A DNA stretch of 64,000 nt from Acinetobacter sp. TGL-Y2 (GCF_001612555.1 NZ_CP015110.1:1798001-1862000), one strand, 5' to 3'. Shown: positions 8,606 to 17,650, counted from the stretch's first letter. Notes: a model not told the origin generated them from the letters alone. Made by a program: numbers and translations.

Positions 8606-9778
8606 TTAACCAGCATGAGGATTCGAATTGGACTGTAATTTAGGAATTCCTCCAATAAACAACAATGCAAACAAACACGATAGTCCAGCAATAATAAAAA
8701 TAGACTGACCTGTAAAAGTATGCCAATAATGTCCCGCCAACAGACTCCCCAGCGCCACACCTAAGCCCCACATGGTGCTGTAAATTGCTTGGGCACGACC
8801 TTGTTGGGTTGGATGAAAATGCTCAAAGATAATGCGCATGGCAATCATGTGAAAAAGCCCGAAGCTTAGAGCATGTAGGCTTTGCGATAGCAACTGTATG
8901 ACAAATGAATCAGGAAAACGTCCAACTACAACAAATCTAAGTGAGGTTGCTAATACACAGACCACGATCAAGTTTCGCCAAGAATAGGTTTTTAGAAAAA
9001 AATAAGCGTAGGCAAACATGATAATTTCTGCAACAACACCAACAGCCCATAAAAATCCAATTGCGCTGGTACTAAAGCCATGAGCTTGTAGATAATTACT
9101 GTAAAAGCTATAAAACGGCGCTTGCGCTAACAACATAAAAAACTCTATTGCAAATAGACTCGCCACCACTGAACGTTTCAGTACAGGAAATAAGGCTTCA
9201 AGTTGCTGCTGTGCGTTGGGTGCAGATTTGGGTTCAGCAATGCTAAAAGACCAAATAAAAGCCAAGAACGCAATACACAGTAATAAAACCGGCAACAATG
9301 AAATAGAGATGATTTCCAGAATAGCTCCAACAGCGAAAACACCTACAATAAAACCAATCGAACCCCATTTGCGCACTTTTCCATATAACTCTGCACGCTG
9401 CTCTCCCAAACAAAATAAAGTGACCGCTTCAAACTGCGCCAATATTGCATTTTGAAAGAAGCTAAAAATCAGCATCAGTAATGCAATCGATTGAAAATCA
9501 TTGGGAATCATAAAAATTAGCAACCAAACCATCGCTTCCATACAGGTTGCCACACGAACCAGCAGCATTCTTTTGCCTGATTTGTCAGCTACCCAGCCCC
9601 AAATAAAGGGCGCGAAAAAACGTGTAATAATTGCAATAGCACTTAATACCCCTATGTCTGAGTAGTCAAACCCCTGATCTTGGAGATATAAATTCCAATA
9701 GGGCATGAATGTACCGACAATGGCATAGTAGAAAAAATAGAATCCACCCAGTCTAGAGTGGATTGGAATCGTTAGCAT
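8606..9778 (-). CDS. MFS transporter of the MFS_1-like / HcaT-LacY group
   Basis: 390 residues with about twelve hydrophobic segments. Opening GGFYFFYYAIVGTFMPYWNLYLQDQGFDYSDIGVL matches the N-terminus of the PPP-like (HcaT, nucleoside/LacY-related) MFS branch, and the A-loop GWVADKSGKRMLLVR between helices 2 and 3 is present. RKWGSIGFIVGVFAVG and RAQAIYSTMWGLGVALGSLLAG are typical helix 5 and helix 11 patterns. Substrate cannot be told. It is convergent with the cyclase gene (47 bp gap) and has no partner gene to suggest a pathway. Confidence 0.88.
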   Translation of the reverse strand: MLTIPIHSRLGGFYFFYYAIVGTFMPYWNLYLQDQGFDYSDIGVLSAIAIITRFFAPFIWGWVADKSGKRMLLVRVATCMEAMVWLLIFMIPNDFQSIALLMLIFSFFQNAILAQFEAVTLFCLGEQRAELYGKVRKWGSIGFIVGVFAVGAILEIISISLLPVLLLCIAFLAFIWSFSIAEPKSAPNAQQQLEALFPVLKRSVVASLFAIEFFMLLAQAPFYSFYSNYLQAHGFSTSAIGFLWAVGVVAEIIMFAYAYFFLKTYSWRNLIVVCVLATSLRFVVVGRFPDSFVIQLLSQSLHALSFGLFHMIAMRIIFEHFHPTQQGRAQAIYSTMWGLGVALGSLLAGHYWHTFTGQSIFIIAGLSCLFALLFIGGIPKLQSNSNPHAG

Positions 9779-9867
9779 AAAGTTATATTCATGAGTATTT
9801 TCAATGTCTTAAAATAAATTAGGGTTGTATTCAATTGTACCCATTTTTCCTAATTTATAATCCAAGT

Positions 9868-9922
9868 GTCTACAAAAAAGTCTACAAATTTATTTTTTGT
9901 AGATATTTATAAATTTGTAGAC
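9868..9922. repeat. Interleaved inverted repeats (A-B-A'-B')
   Basis: Two perfect inverted repeats interlock: TCTACAAAAAA (9869-9879) pairs with 9893-9903, and GTCTACAAATTTAT (9880-9893) pairs with 9909-9922. The left arms also form a direct repeat of GTCTACAAA spaced 12 bp. It lies in a 609-bp gene-free AT-rich stretch (9779-10387) between a conserved transporter and the T6SS effector. It could be a protein-binding array, an old attachment site or a folded RNA; nothing else was recognised in that gap apart from the hairpin at 10337-10370. Confidence 0.6.
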
Positions 9923-10336
9923 TGGAATACATTTTTATCAATCTTTAAATAATTATTTAATATTTTCATATATATTTTTTTACCACTTCAAATTATGAAT
10001 ATTTAAAAATATGATTAAACTAATATTGCATATTTTTTAATCTTTATTTATCAATACAACACAAATAGTATTTAAGTCGTATGAAAAAGCTCAGTTTCTT
10101 AGTGCTGAATTGGTAAAAAGAAACCCTCACTTAAAGGGCTTTTCTAATTAAACATCATTCTTAATGGATATTTGCATACCAACTGACCAATGCAAATACA
10201 CTATCTTGACCAAAACAATTTCAACTTGATTGACCAACCATTTTCACTAAAATAACCATTGTGAAATTTTAGGATTAGATCTTTGAACAAAACTTATACT
10301 TATGTTGAATATTTGAGCATTACCACCAAGGAAATA

Positions 10337-10370
10337 AAAATATAGCCCAATATATGTTGAGCTATATTTT
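10337..10370 (-). terminator. Probable terminator of the vgrG-effector operon
   Basis: A 10-bp perfect stem (AAAATATAGC / GCTATATTTT) with a 14-base loop starts 18 bp past the effector stop. The stem is AT-rich and the trailing T run on the minus strand is short and interrupted, so it may be a weak terminator. Confidence 0.5.
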
Positions 10371-10387
10371 CATATTCATCATAAAAT

Positions 10388-12283
10388 TTAACAAAGGTTT
10401 TCTACTATTTTTGCAATAGAGTAAATTGTGCTTCTATGTACATTTTTGTCATCATAACTCGCAGCATGATCTAAACCTTGCATGACAAAAACTTGTTTCA
10501 AATTTCTTTTTTCAACATCAGCGCCGGATTCACCACAAACAGTTCCGTCACCTGCAGAAGTAGGCATTATTCTGATGTTAAAAGTAACGACATTGCCTTC
10601 AGTATCTTCAATTGTTCTAAAACTATCTTGATCAAATAAATGCTCAAAGCCATCGTGTCTCTTTGCAGTAATTACGATCGGTTCTAGTGTGATCGTTCCT
10701 GCAATTTCTTCATCATTTGGAGGTGGCGAAGTATCAATTTGCTCTTCTACCACTTCTTCTTTTTTTGCTCCATGCTTTGCATAACCACGGTATTCAATCA
10801 AATCATCCGCTGTATCTATTGGTAAATTTTGCTCAGTACTCCATAGAATTTCATTATAAGCCAAATGTTTTTCATCTCGTCCATAGTGGGCATAAGTATT
10901 TGGATGGTAGCTGTCTGCTATTTTGGTATGGAAATTTTCAACTAAAATAATATTATCCATATAAAAATCTATAATACTGGTTTTTCCATCGGCTTCCATT
11001 TTCGCATTTAAAATGCCTGCAGGATCTATGAATCCTTCATTAATCATACTCCACCAACTATCGGTCCGTGTATAGATTTCCCCATAAGGGTCTTCTTTAG
11101 GCAAACGAGCAGTGACCACTTGACCATTACGATTTCTAGCACTTAAAGTGAGCCATGCTTTAGACTGGCCGCCTTGATTATCCGCATTTTGTAAAAAATT
11201 CGCAAAAGGTAGCAATTGCAAAGCACCAGGGGAGTTAGCTAAAACAGGCATAAGTCGTTCAGATGTTGCGCCAAAAACCTGAGCCCCCTTATTTGCCTTC
11301 ATTTTTGCTAACCATCCATCAACAACTTCACCACCTTCCCAACCTCGACAAATACGTTGATAGACTGTTGGTGCACCACTGGCTGGCATTACACCATGTA
11401 TCACACCTAAAATATCATTTTTAACTGAATCCTCCAGTATCAATGACCTTGTCACTAAGCCTCCCATGGAGTGAGTGACTATAATAAATTTTTTAAACTC
11501 TTGATTCGGAAATTCTTTTTTGATTTGCGGTTTAACTAGAGTATTCATCATTGCAGCGACATATTTAGCTGAATCATCATTTGACTGTAACCAGTTATAG
11601 CCTATAGCAAAAATAGGAAAACTATAATTTGCTAATTTGCCATGCAACTCCTTACTTAAAAGTTCAATATCCTTTTTTAGTGGTCCCCAATCGCCCATGA
11701 TATCTTCGAGCTTACTTTTATCACTTTTGCCAAACCATGCTTTAGATTTAGTTGCGACCATTTTTTTCCATTCTTTAGTGCCAGAAAAAAAATCAGGATC
11801 TTTTAATTCTTTTGCGCTAGGCGTACCTTTTATTAATTCATCATTTAAATATTTTTCCATATAAATAAGAATTTTAGAATATCCTTGCCACCAAACTGAG
11901 CCCCATCCTCTACTAATCGCTTTAGCTCTATTAAAATCCTTAATATCTTCTATATCGTCCTCATCAATGAAACCATCCTGCCCAACGATGGTCGTTTCAG
12001 GATTTAATTCTATTTGTCTAGTTCTAGCATCACGTTGCTCACCAGCATCAGCAGCAGCTATTCCACCTGAATCACCAAATGTACCATTAGGTGGATACCA
12101 AACATGTTGACCATTCCTTTTATTTTTGATATTTGACCCCATGATTCCAGGAATAAAAATAATAGGGATGACATAATCAGCAGGAACAGTGACTTTACAT
12201 AGTGTTTCTGTCTTAGTCGGTGTTGTCTGTGAAACAAACTTAGAGTTATCTTCTGTATTATATGGATTGTGTTCAAAGCCCAT
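10388..12283 (-). CDS. Type VI secretion lipase effector (Tle family, Tle4-like by partner)
   Basis: A 631-residue alpha/beta hydrolase. IPIIFIPGIMGSNI (40-53) forms the oxyanion region; the nucleophile elbow is VTHSMGGLVTRS with Ser272; GDGTV carries a likely catalytic Asp579 and GLDHAASY a likely His606. No signal peptide, consistent with T6SS delivery. A Pro/Glu-rich linker (about 505-531) leads to LEPIVITAKR before the final part of the hydrolase. The paired lipoprotein upstream looks like Tli4, so it probably attacks phospholipids in the periplasm of target cells. It starts 10 bp after the immunity gene stop and ends the vgrG operon. The Tle subfamily is inferred from the partner, not proven. 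Confidence 0.83.
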   Translation of the reverse strand: MGFEHNPYNTEDNSKFVSQTTPTKTETLCKVTVPADYVIPIIFIPGIMGSNIKNKRNGQHVWYPPNGTFGDSGGIAAADAGEQRDARTRQIELNPETTIVGQDGFIDEDDIEDIKDFNRAKAISRGWGSVWWQGYSKILIYMEKYLNDELIKGTPSAKELKDPDFFSGTKEWKKMVATKSKAWFGKSDKSKLEDIMGDWGPLKKDIELLSKELHGKLANYSFPIFAIGYNWLQSNDDSAKYVAAMMNTLVKPQIKKEFPNQEFKKFIIVTHSMGGLVTRSLILEDSVKNDILGVIHGVMPASGAPTVYQRICRGWEGGEVVDGWLAKMKANKGAQVFGATSERLMPVLANSPGALQLLPFANFLQNADNQGGQSKAWLTLSARNRNGQVVTARLPKEDPYGEIYTRTDSWWSMINEGFIDPAGILNAKMEADGKTSIIDFYMDNIILVENFHTKIADSYHPNTYAHYGRDEKHLAYNEILWSTEQNLPIDTADDLIEYRGYAKHGAKKEEVVEEQIDTSPPPNDEEIAGTITLEPIVITAKRHDGFEHLFDQDSFRTIEDTEGNVVTFNIRIMPTSAGDGTVCGESGADVEKRNLKQVFVMQGLDHAASYDDKNVHRSTIYSIAKIVENLC

Positions 12284-12293
12284 TTTTATGATC

Positions 12294-13313
12294 CTAGAAT
12301 TTTTTTAATGAATTTAAGATAGCTTCGTATATCTGAAGAGTATTGTGGTTTGGAATACTCGATGTTTTGACATAATTTGCTGTACTTGCTGTGTCAACCG
12401 TAATTGAAACCAACGGGTCTAGCGCTGATTTCACAGTACCTGCATGTTCCCAGGTAGCGATGATGCCAGTCCCACCTTCCATTGGTACTTGTGTCACTAA
12501 CTCAAGCCCATTGATTGGAGCTGTTTGATTTATCGTTTTAGTGCCTTTTCTTATATCTTTAGTCTGATTTTTGATTCTTGAATAATTTGGACTCTGTTTT
12601 AGATTTTTTTCTGTTCGAGTAATCAAATCATCTTCGGGTGTATGCATTGCTTCTGTTTCAGCAGTAATAATCACCGAAGGCGCAGTTGCAAAATTAAATC
12701 CAATTTTTTGTTTTGTAAATTTATAGTCTTTTCCATCATCTTTAATAAATCCGTTTTTAAAACAGATGCCTTGCTCTGTTGGTATTTTACTATTATTTCT
12801 TGCATATATATTATCAACTAAAGATTGCACCCCATCTCTACTTTCTTGTTTAAATTTTTCTGAATACGACCCATTAATAAGAAATAATGTTCCACGATCT
12901 AATACGTACGCAAAAACTTGAGTTGTACCTAAAGTTGGTCTATTTTTACTTAATTTTCCCCAAAAAATTTTTACGACCTTATTATTTATTTGTTTTACTG
13001 GCATATCTTCCAACAGAAGCTTAAAACCATCACTATAATTTCCAATACCTGACGCTACAGCATTATCAAAATCAGCTCTCGTGGCTTTGGCTTTACTTTC
13101 TATCTTGAATGAATCGTAATTAATGATTTCATCAATCATTTTGGCATCTTTGGGTAATTTAAAGGTATAACGCCCAACACACCAATTTTGCATATTGTTT
13201 AAGTCGATCATTGTTTTTCCTGCTTCTATTTCTTTGTTATTTGCCGCATAACCACACCCTGAAATACCTAGTGTAGAACTTACTAATAAAACTGCGAATA
13301 ATTTTCTAATCAT
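12294..13313 (-). CDS. Tli4-like T6SS immunity lipoprotein
   Basis: 339 residues. The N-terminus MIRKLFAVLLVSSTLGISGC is a lipoprotein signal with lipobox ISGC and Cys20, so the protein should be lipid-anchored in the periplasm. The mature part begins with MQNWCVGRYTFKLPKDA and has a second domain from about residue 185 (EQGICFKNGFI...), which fits the two-domain Tli4 family that neutralises Tle4 phospholipases. Its ATG overlaps the vgrG stop by 8 bp and the effector follows 10 bp later, so it should be made before the toxin. Residue after Cys20 is Gly, so the default outer-membrane fate is likely. Confidence 0.85.
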   Translation of the reverse strand: MIRKLFAVLLVSSTLGISGCGYAANNKEIEAGKTMIDLNNMQNWCVGRYTFKLPKDAKMIDEIINYDSFKIESKAKATRADFDNAVASGIGNYSDGFKLLLEDMPVKQINNKVVKIFWGKLSKNRPTLGTTQVFAYVLDRGTLFLINGSYSEKFKQESRDGVQSLVDNIYARNNSKIPTEQGICFKNGFIKDDGKDYKFTKQKIGFNFATAPSVIITAETEAMHTPEDDLITRTEKNLKQSPNYSRIKNQTKDIRKGTKTINQTAPINGLELVTQVPMEGGTGIIATWEHAGTVKSALDPLVSITVDTASTANYVKTSSIPNHNTLQIYEAILNSLKKF

Positions 13314-16047
13314 CTTTTCTTCCTAATATTGTAAGTTCTGCTTTAACCATAGAAAGAGAGGATATTTTTTCTGTTTTACCTTCTGCATCAGTTATTCCAG
13401 AAATAGTTTTTCCATCTTCGGTCACAATCTTATATTTTACATTTGGTTGTATAATTCCAGCTCTATTTCTGACAATAAACTGTTCATCGTAAGATGCTTG
13501 AGCCTTTGGCATCTGAGCTAAATCACTGCTAAGACTACTACCTGGCATTGTACAAATTTGACCAGCCTTTAGATTAATTTTTCCGGAGCAAACGATATCT
13601 ATATTACCGCCCTCAATTTTGATGTAACCGCCACCTGAAGCAATAAGAATTCCTTTCCCACTTTCAATTTTCACGAAATCATTCAATGCATAAACATGCA
13701 TCAGATTTTGAGAAGATAAAGTCATTTCAGCACTTTGAGATTGAATGTTTACATTTCCATGGCCTGCCTTTAAATCAATATCTTTTTGTTGAGCAAATAA
13801 ACTAATACTACCTAAAGCATTTGTTAGTACATTATTCCCAGCAAAGGTTTGTACATTACGATTAGTTGATAACTCAATATGGTCAGCAGATTGGATCAGT
13901 GTTCCTTTAGAGCTATTCACAATAAAATGATCACTTGAATGTAGAGCAATGAAAGGGGTTTCATCACTGCCATCCCATTTAGGGATATCTTGATTTATTT
14001 TTTTCTGTATTTCTAAATCAGGTTCTTGAGCCTTATGTGCCTTTGCTAATTCTTGAATATTTTCATTATTACTTTGTGCCGCAATTAATGATGATTCTAA
14101 GCTTGATCTAACCATTTGATGGCTCTCTGCCTCACCATCGCCTTCTGTGGTGATAAGGATCCCTTTAGGTGCACGTATGCCACCCCATCCATCTGTCCTT
14201 AACTCAAAACCGTCTCCACGTCCTTCGCTCTCATCAGATTCTTTAGGATGACTTAAATTACCTAGATTCAATTGTGATGAACTATGGCTACTGTGAAGCT
14301 GTGAGCTAATTTGACCTGTAGTATCATCAAAACGTAATTGGTTAAATCCATCTCCAGATACTTCTTTGGATCTAATTCCACTGAGCTTTTTCGTGAAAGG
14401 GAGTTTCCCTTTTATATCGAACTTGGTTGGATTACGCTGTGCCTCATGAATACGACCTGTCACGAAGGGGCGGTCTATATTGCCATCAAAGAAATCAATC
14501 ACTACGATTTCATCTTTACGGGGAAGGAAACGTGCACCATATCCTTCACCTGCCCAAGGGGTCAGTACATCTACCCAAGCAGAATCTGTATCTGTGTCAT
14601 TTGCACCTGCACCACCATCATGGGCATGGTCATCTGTTCGTGTGAATAGGAATCGAACTTTAATTCGGCCCCATTCATCAACGTGGATTTCTTCACCATC
14701 TGTGGTGACTTTGGCACGTTGTACATGTGCTGTCGGACGATGGATTAGGGGATCATATTCTGGAACAACCTCAATGCTGCGACGAACCAATATGAGCTCA
14801 TTGGCTTGTCTTTCTTGTTCGCTGTCTTTACTGATTTGCCAATGGCTTAAACTCAGTAGTTTTTCAATTTGATCAAGGATGTCTTTGGGAAAATTGTTTT
14901 GATTATAAAAATGCTTCTTCAGTATCAGGAATTCTTTATCACTTCCGCTGTGGTTTTTATCCAGTTCTGGATGATCTGATAATTGAAACCAGTAACCGAC
15001 TTGGGTATCTCGAACACTACTGTGTGCAGTGAAGTATTTGGCTTGTAGAGCTTGGTATTGATTCAGTTGTTTATTCAGTTTATCGAGTTGGCTGTTACTT
15101 GATGCAGTGGCTTGATCTGTACCTTTTAAATCTCTGATCCATGCTGGAGAGATACTCCATGCTTGCTCTAGACTTAAGCTTTCGTTATCTCTATTTGCGC
15201 TGTGCTGATGGGAACTGAGTACTGATCCACTGGCATCCTCTTGGCTTAAGCTATCGGCTTGCCAACGTTGTACGTGAATCGCTGTCGGTTGTAGACTGCG
15301 TTGTGCAATAAAACTGGTAATACTGTCATATTGCTCTGTGGCATTCGATCTATGATAGCGTATGGTTCTACGGTCAATGGCTTTAAATTGTGCATTGTCA
15401 TCGACTAAGCGTAATTTTTGTGGTTCAATACTTTGGCTGCTGCTGGAAACCATGTAATTGGATTCATCTATAAGCCAATTGATTGATTCTTCTCGTATTA
15501 TTCTTGTTAGGTATGCATAATCGGATTCATTTGCTTGCATTGAAAAAGGGCGTATATCATAGGTCTTCTTTAGACCGCTGGTGTCTAATTTTAGACTCGA
15601 TGCGAATAAAGAGGATTTAGACTGCCATTCATTGAAGATAACTTCGATAATCTCCACAACACTCTTATTCATAAACACTCGGCTGTTACGCCTTTTATGC
15701 CAAAGTGCAGTTGCATCTTGTAGTGTCAAACGATACAAACTAAATGCGCCATCACTCTGACCTTGTGAAGCACCTGTAATAATACCCGTGGTTCTAAAGA
15801 GTTTGCCTGTGTCTGTAACTTGATCTACTGCCACCTGACAACCAATAAATTGTTTTAATTCTATGTATGGGTTGGTCGATAGACAAATGAGTTCAGCAGA
15901 TAAGCCATCATTGATAGCATGATAGCCATCTATGCGTTGTAGCATGATTTGAGTGTTAAGTTCTGAATTTGAAAATTGAATACTGATGGCACGTTTTTGG
16001 GTGCCAAAACCTAGCTTATCTAAAATGGCAAAAATATTATTGAGCAT
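13306..16047 (-). CDS. vgrG: Type VI secretion spike protein VgrG
   Basis: 913 residues from ATG 16047, preceded by AAGG 12 bp upstream; an in-frame TTG at 16074 adds nine residues but is less likely. The N-terminal half is the gp27-like phage-baseplate domain (RPFSMQANESDYAYLTRIIREESINWL). A gp5-like OB-fold begins near 440 (VQRAKVTT...HVDEWGRIKVRFLF), followed by a DUF2345-type beta-helix (SSDHFIVNSSKGTLIQSADHIELST; repeated strand pattern). A C-terminal extension of about 60 residues (NRAGIIQPNVKYKIVTEDGK) resembles a transthyretin-like adaptor. It loads the lipase effector encoded behind it. No T6SS core genes are in the window. Confidence 0.95.
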   Translation of the reverse strand: MLNNIFAILDKLGFGTQKRAISIQFSNSELNTQIMLQRIDGYHAINDGLSAELICLSTNPYIELKQFIGCQVAVDQVTDTGKLFRTTGIITGASQGQSDGAFSLYRLTLQDATALWHKRRNSRVFMNKSVVEIIEVIFNEWQSKSSLFASSLKLDTSGLKKTYDIRPFSMQANESDYAYLTRIIREESINWLIDESNYMVSSSSQSIEPQKLRLVDDNAQFKAIDRRTIRYHRSNATEQYDSITSFIAQRSLQPTAIHVQRWQADSLSQEDASGSVLSSHQHSANRDNESLSLEQAWSISPAWIRDLKGTDQATASSNSQLDKLNKQLNQYQALQAKYFTAHSSVRDTQVGYWFQLSDHPELDKNHSGSDKEFLILKKHFYNQNNFPKDILDQIEKLLSLSHWQISKDSEQERQANELILVRRSIEVVPEYDPLIHRPTAHVQRAKVTTDGEEIHVDEWGRIKVRFLFTRTDDHAHDGGAGANDTDTDSAWVDVLTPWAGEGYGARFLPRKDEIVVIDFFDGNIDRPFVTGRIHEAQRNPTKFDIKGKLPFTKKLSGIRSKEVSGDGFNQLRFDDTTGQISSQLHSSHSSSQLNLGNLSHPKESDESEGRGDGFELRTDGWGGIRAPKGILITTEGDGEAESHQMVRSSLESSLIAAQSNNENIQELAKAHKAQEPDLEIQKKINQDIPKWDGSDETPFIALHSSDHFIVNSSKGTLIQSADHIELSTNRNVQTFAGNNVLTNALGSISLFAQQKDIDLKAGHGNVNIQSQSAEMTLSSQNLMHVYALNDFVKIESGKGILIASGGGYIKIEGGNIDIVCSGKINLKAGQICTMPGSSLSSDLAQMPKAQASYDEQFIVRNRAGIIQPNVKYKIVTEDGKTISGITDAEGKTEKISSLSMVKAELTILGRKDD

Positions 16048-16109
16048 TGTTATTATAGCCTTATTATTAATCAAAAAATATTAACAGAATGAGTCGTTTT
16101 GCTCAAATG

Positions 16110-16275
16110 TTATCCGTTTTCATTTTGTTGCAATTCAATTAAAAGTTTTCGATAACCTTGAACTACATACCTTCCGATATTGTACTTTTCTTGAATTTTT
16201 TCAATACTTAAAGTTTCTAAATCATGTTGATGCTGTCTAACCCATTCTCGTTTTTGATCAATCACAGAAATATTA
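16110..16275 (-). pseudogene. C-terminal reading-frame remnant cut by the IS element
   Basis: Reading the minus strand out of the insertion gives an open frame of about 54 codons ending at TAA 16110-16112, with IDQKREWVRQHQHD, IEKIQEKYNIGRYVVQGYRKLL and a stop. It looks like protein (amphipathic, Lys/Gln/Glu-rich) but no family is recognised. If the IS and one TA are removed, the frame joins the other side and stays open to about 17262 without a start codon, so the gene may have been truncated already. It precedes vgrG on the same strand. Confidence 0.45.
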
Positions 16276-16363
16276 GATCTCTTTCATAAATCAAAAAGTG
16301 ACCATTCTTTTGGTCAATATTTGCACTCCGGATTTCTTGGCATTGGTGCATAATCTATGGATG

Positions 16364-16756
16364 AAATACATCGATTCAAAAAAGCTTTCTGATTCTCAGT
16401 TCAAGCGATATACAGGCATCTCATGGTCAACCTTCTATTCAATGGTTGAGCAATTGAATATGAATATCCCTGCCAAGGGCAGACCACCCAAGTTAAGCTT
16501 GGAAGATCAGGTTCTGCTCTGTCTGAGTTATTGGCGGGAATACCAAACTTTATTTCACGTTGCGACGAGTTATGGGGTTTCAGAGCCGACAGCTTCAAGA
16601 ATTGTACGTCATGTTGAAGAATGCCTGATTCAGTCTAAATTGTTTAATTTACCCAAAGCTTTACCCGAAGGCGGAGGCATTGACTGGAATGTTGTGATCG
16701 TAGATGCCACAGAAATTCCAATACAAAGACCCAAAAAAACAAAAGAAAAGCTATAG
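16364..16756 (+). CDS. IS5-family transposase, frame A (N-terminal part)
   Basis: The frame runs from GTG 16298; ATG 16364 (MKYIDSKKLSDSQFKRYTGIS) is the family-like start. It has the helix-turn-helix region (LSLEDQVLLCLSYWREYQTLFHVATSYGVSEPTASRIV) and reaches the first catalytic Asp in VIVDATEIPIQRPKK before ending at TAG. The product alone lacks the rest of the DDE core. A run of seven A (16733-16739) sits where the homology crosses into frame B; loss of one A would join the two frames. This may be normal slippage for the group or a genuine inactivating change. Confidence 0.85.
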   Translation, partial: KYIDSKKLSDSQFKRYTGISWSTFYSMVEQLNMNIPAKGRPPKLSLEDQVLLCLSYWREYQTLFHVATSYGVSEPTASRIVRHVEECLIQSKLFNLPKALPEGGGIDWNVVIVDATEIPIQRPKKTKEKL

Positions 16757-17174
16757 CGGTAAGAAAAAGACGCACACCTTTAAAGTACAGGCCATAATTC
16801 ACTATAGAACTCAGCAAATTCTGAGTTTGTGTAGCAGTCGCAGTACAGTACATGATTTCGAGCTATTCAAACGAAATTTAAAGCAGATACCTTTAGGGGC
16901 TTTCATCCTTGCAGATAAAGGCTATCAAGGGATTTATATTGTGTATTCTAATAGCCTGTTGTCATTCAAAGCCAAAAGACGCTGTAAACTGGATCCTGAA
17001 CTCAAACGTTATAATCGTGAAATCAATAAAAGAAGAATCGGAATTGAGCCTGTATTCGGCAGTTTAAAAAAGTTTAAGATTCTTTCGGAACGTTATCGAA
17101 ACCGAGGCAAAAGATTGGGCTTGAGATTCAATTTAATTGCTGGAATTTATAACTTTGAGCTGAGTAAAAAATGA
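16704..17174 (+). CDS. IS5-family transposase, frame B (catalytic C-terminal part)
   Basis: Overlaps frame A by 53 bp in a different frame. Homology-like sequence begins after KKQKKSYSGKKKTHTFKVQAIIHY and includes the second Asp (GAFILADKGYQG) and the Glu region (NKRRIGIEPVFGSLKKFKILSERYRNRG). ATG 16704 is probably not used; expression most likely needs a frameshift or slippage at the seven-A run. The right terminal repeat begins just after the stop. Confidence 0.85.
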   Translation: MPQKFQYKDPKKQKKSYSGKKKTHTFKVQAIIHYRTQQILSLCSSRSTVHDFELFKRNLKQIPLGAFILADKGYQGIYIVYSNSLLSFKAKRRCKLDPELKRYNREINKRRIGIEPVFGSLKKFKILSERYRNRGKRLGLRFNLIAGIYNFELSKK

Positions 17175-17476
17175 TTTATGAAAAAAGTCTATTAAGCGTA
17201 CTTTCATCGCAAAACTGAGCATTATTATTCGAGTAACTTCTCTCTTTTGATTTCGAATGTATCTAAACAGTATCACTCAATTTTAGCGCCTATTAAATTA
17301 GATAGCATCATCAATCATCTACACGTGCATCTCTGAAGCTTTGAAATATGAATAAGATATAAAATTATGATTCCTACATATCTCTACACTTGCCTCTCTA
17401 ATCACGCTCAATGTAAATATCTCATTCTGTCAAGCTGACTAAGTCGAATTTTCGGCAACAAAAAATTGAGAACATT

Positions 17477-17650
17477 ATGCTAGTTCAAACCAATACTGCT
17501 AAAAAAGCTTCTTTCAATCAATTTTCAACTAATGCCACAGGCAACAACAGCACGAACACCGATCCTAACAAAAAACCTGTTCAAGATGAAAAAACACCTG
17601 CAAAAGAACAGCCGGATCAAAATGATAAGAAAGACACTAAAGCTAAATAA
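17477..17650 (+). CDS. Small hydrophilic hypothetical protein
   Basis: A 57-residue ORF, ATG 17477 to TAA 17648-17650. The product (MLVQTNTAKKASFNQ ... KDTKAK) is very rich in Asn, Thr, Lys, Asp and Gln with no hydrophobic core, so it would be disordered. The ribosome site is weak. Not recognised. The 285 bp between the IS right end and this ORF contain only the possible continuation of the interrupted frame (to 17262) and nothing else I can support. Confidence 0.42.
   Translation: MLVQTNTAKKASFNQFSTNATGNNSTNTDPNKKPVQDEKTPAKEQPDQNDKKDTKAK

Larger units (their letters stand above)
16276..17189 (+). mobile_element. IS5-family (IS427-like) insertion sequence
   Basis: About 914 bp. The ends are imperfect inverted repeats: left GATCTCTTTCATAAATCA, right end read inward GACTTTTTTCATAAATCA (15 of 18 match). 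TA occurs on both flanks (16274-16275, 17190-17191), compatible with a 2-bp target duplication. It encodes a DDE transposase in two overlapping frames, the usual layout of the IS427 group. It interrupts a reading frame on the minus strand upstream of vgrG. Confidence 0.85.

Noticed and set aside
9868..9922. CRISPR-like repeat block
   Set aside because: Only two short repeats with unequal arms and no spacer series or cas gene; kept as an inverted repeat.
14338..14872. Several plus-strand ORFs inside vgrG
   Set aside because: They mirror the opposite strand of a well-supported gene.
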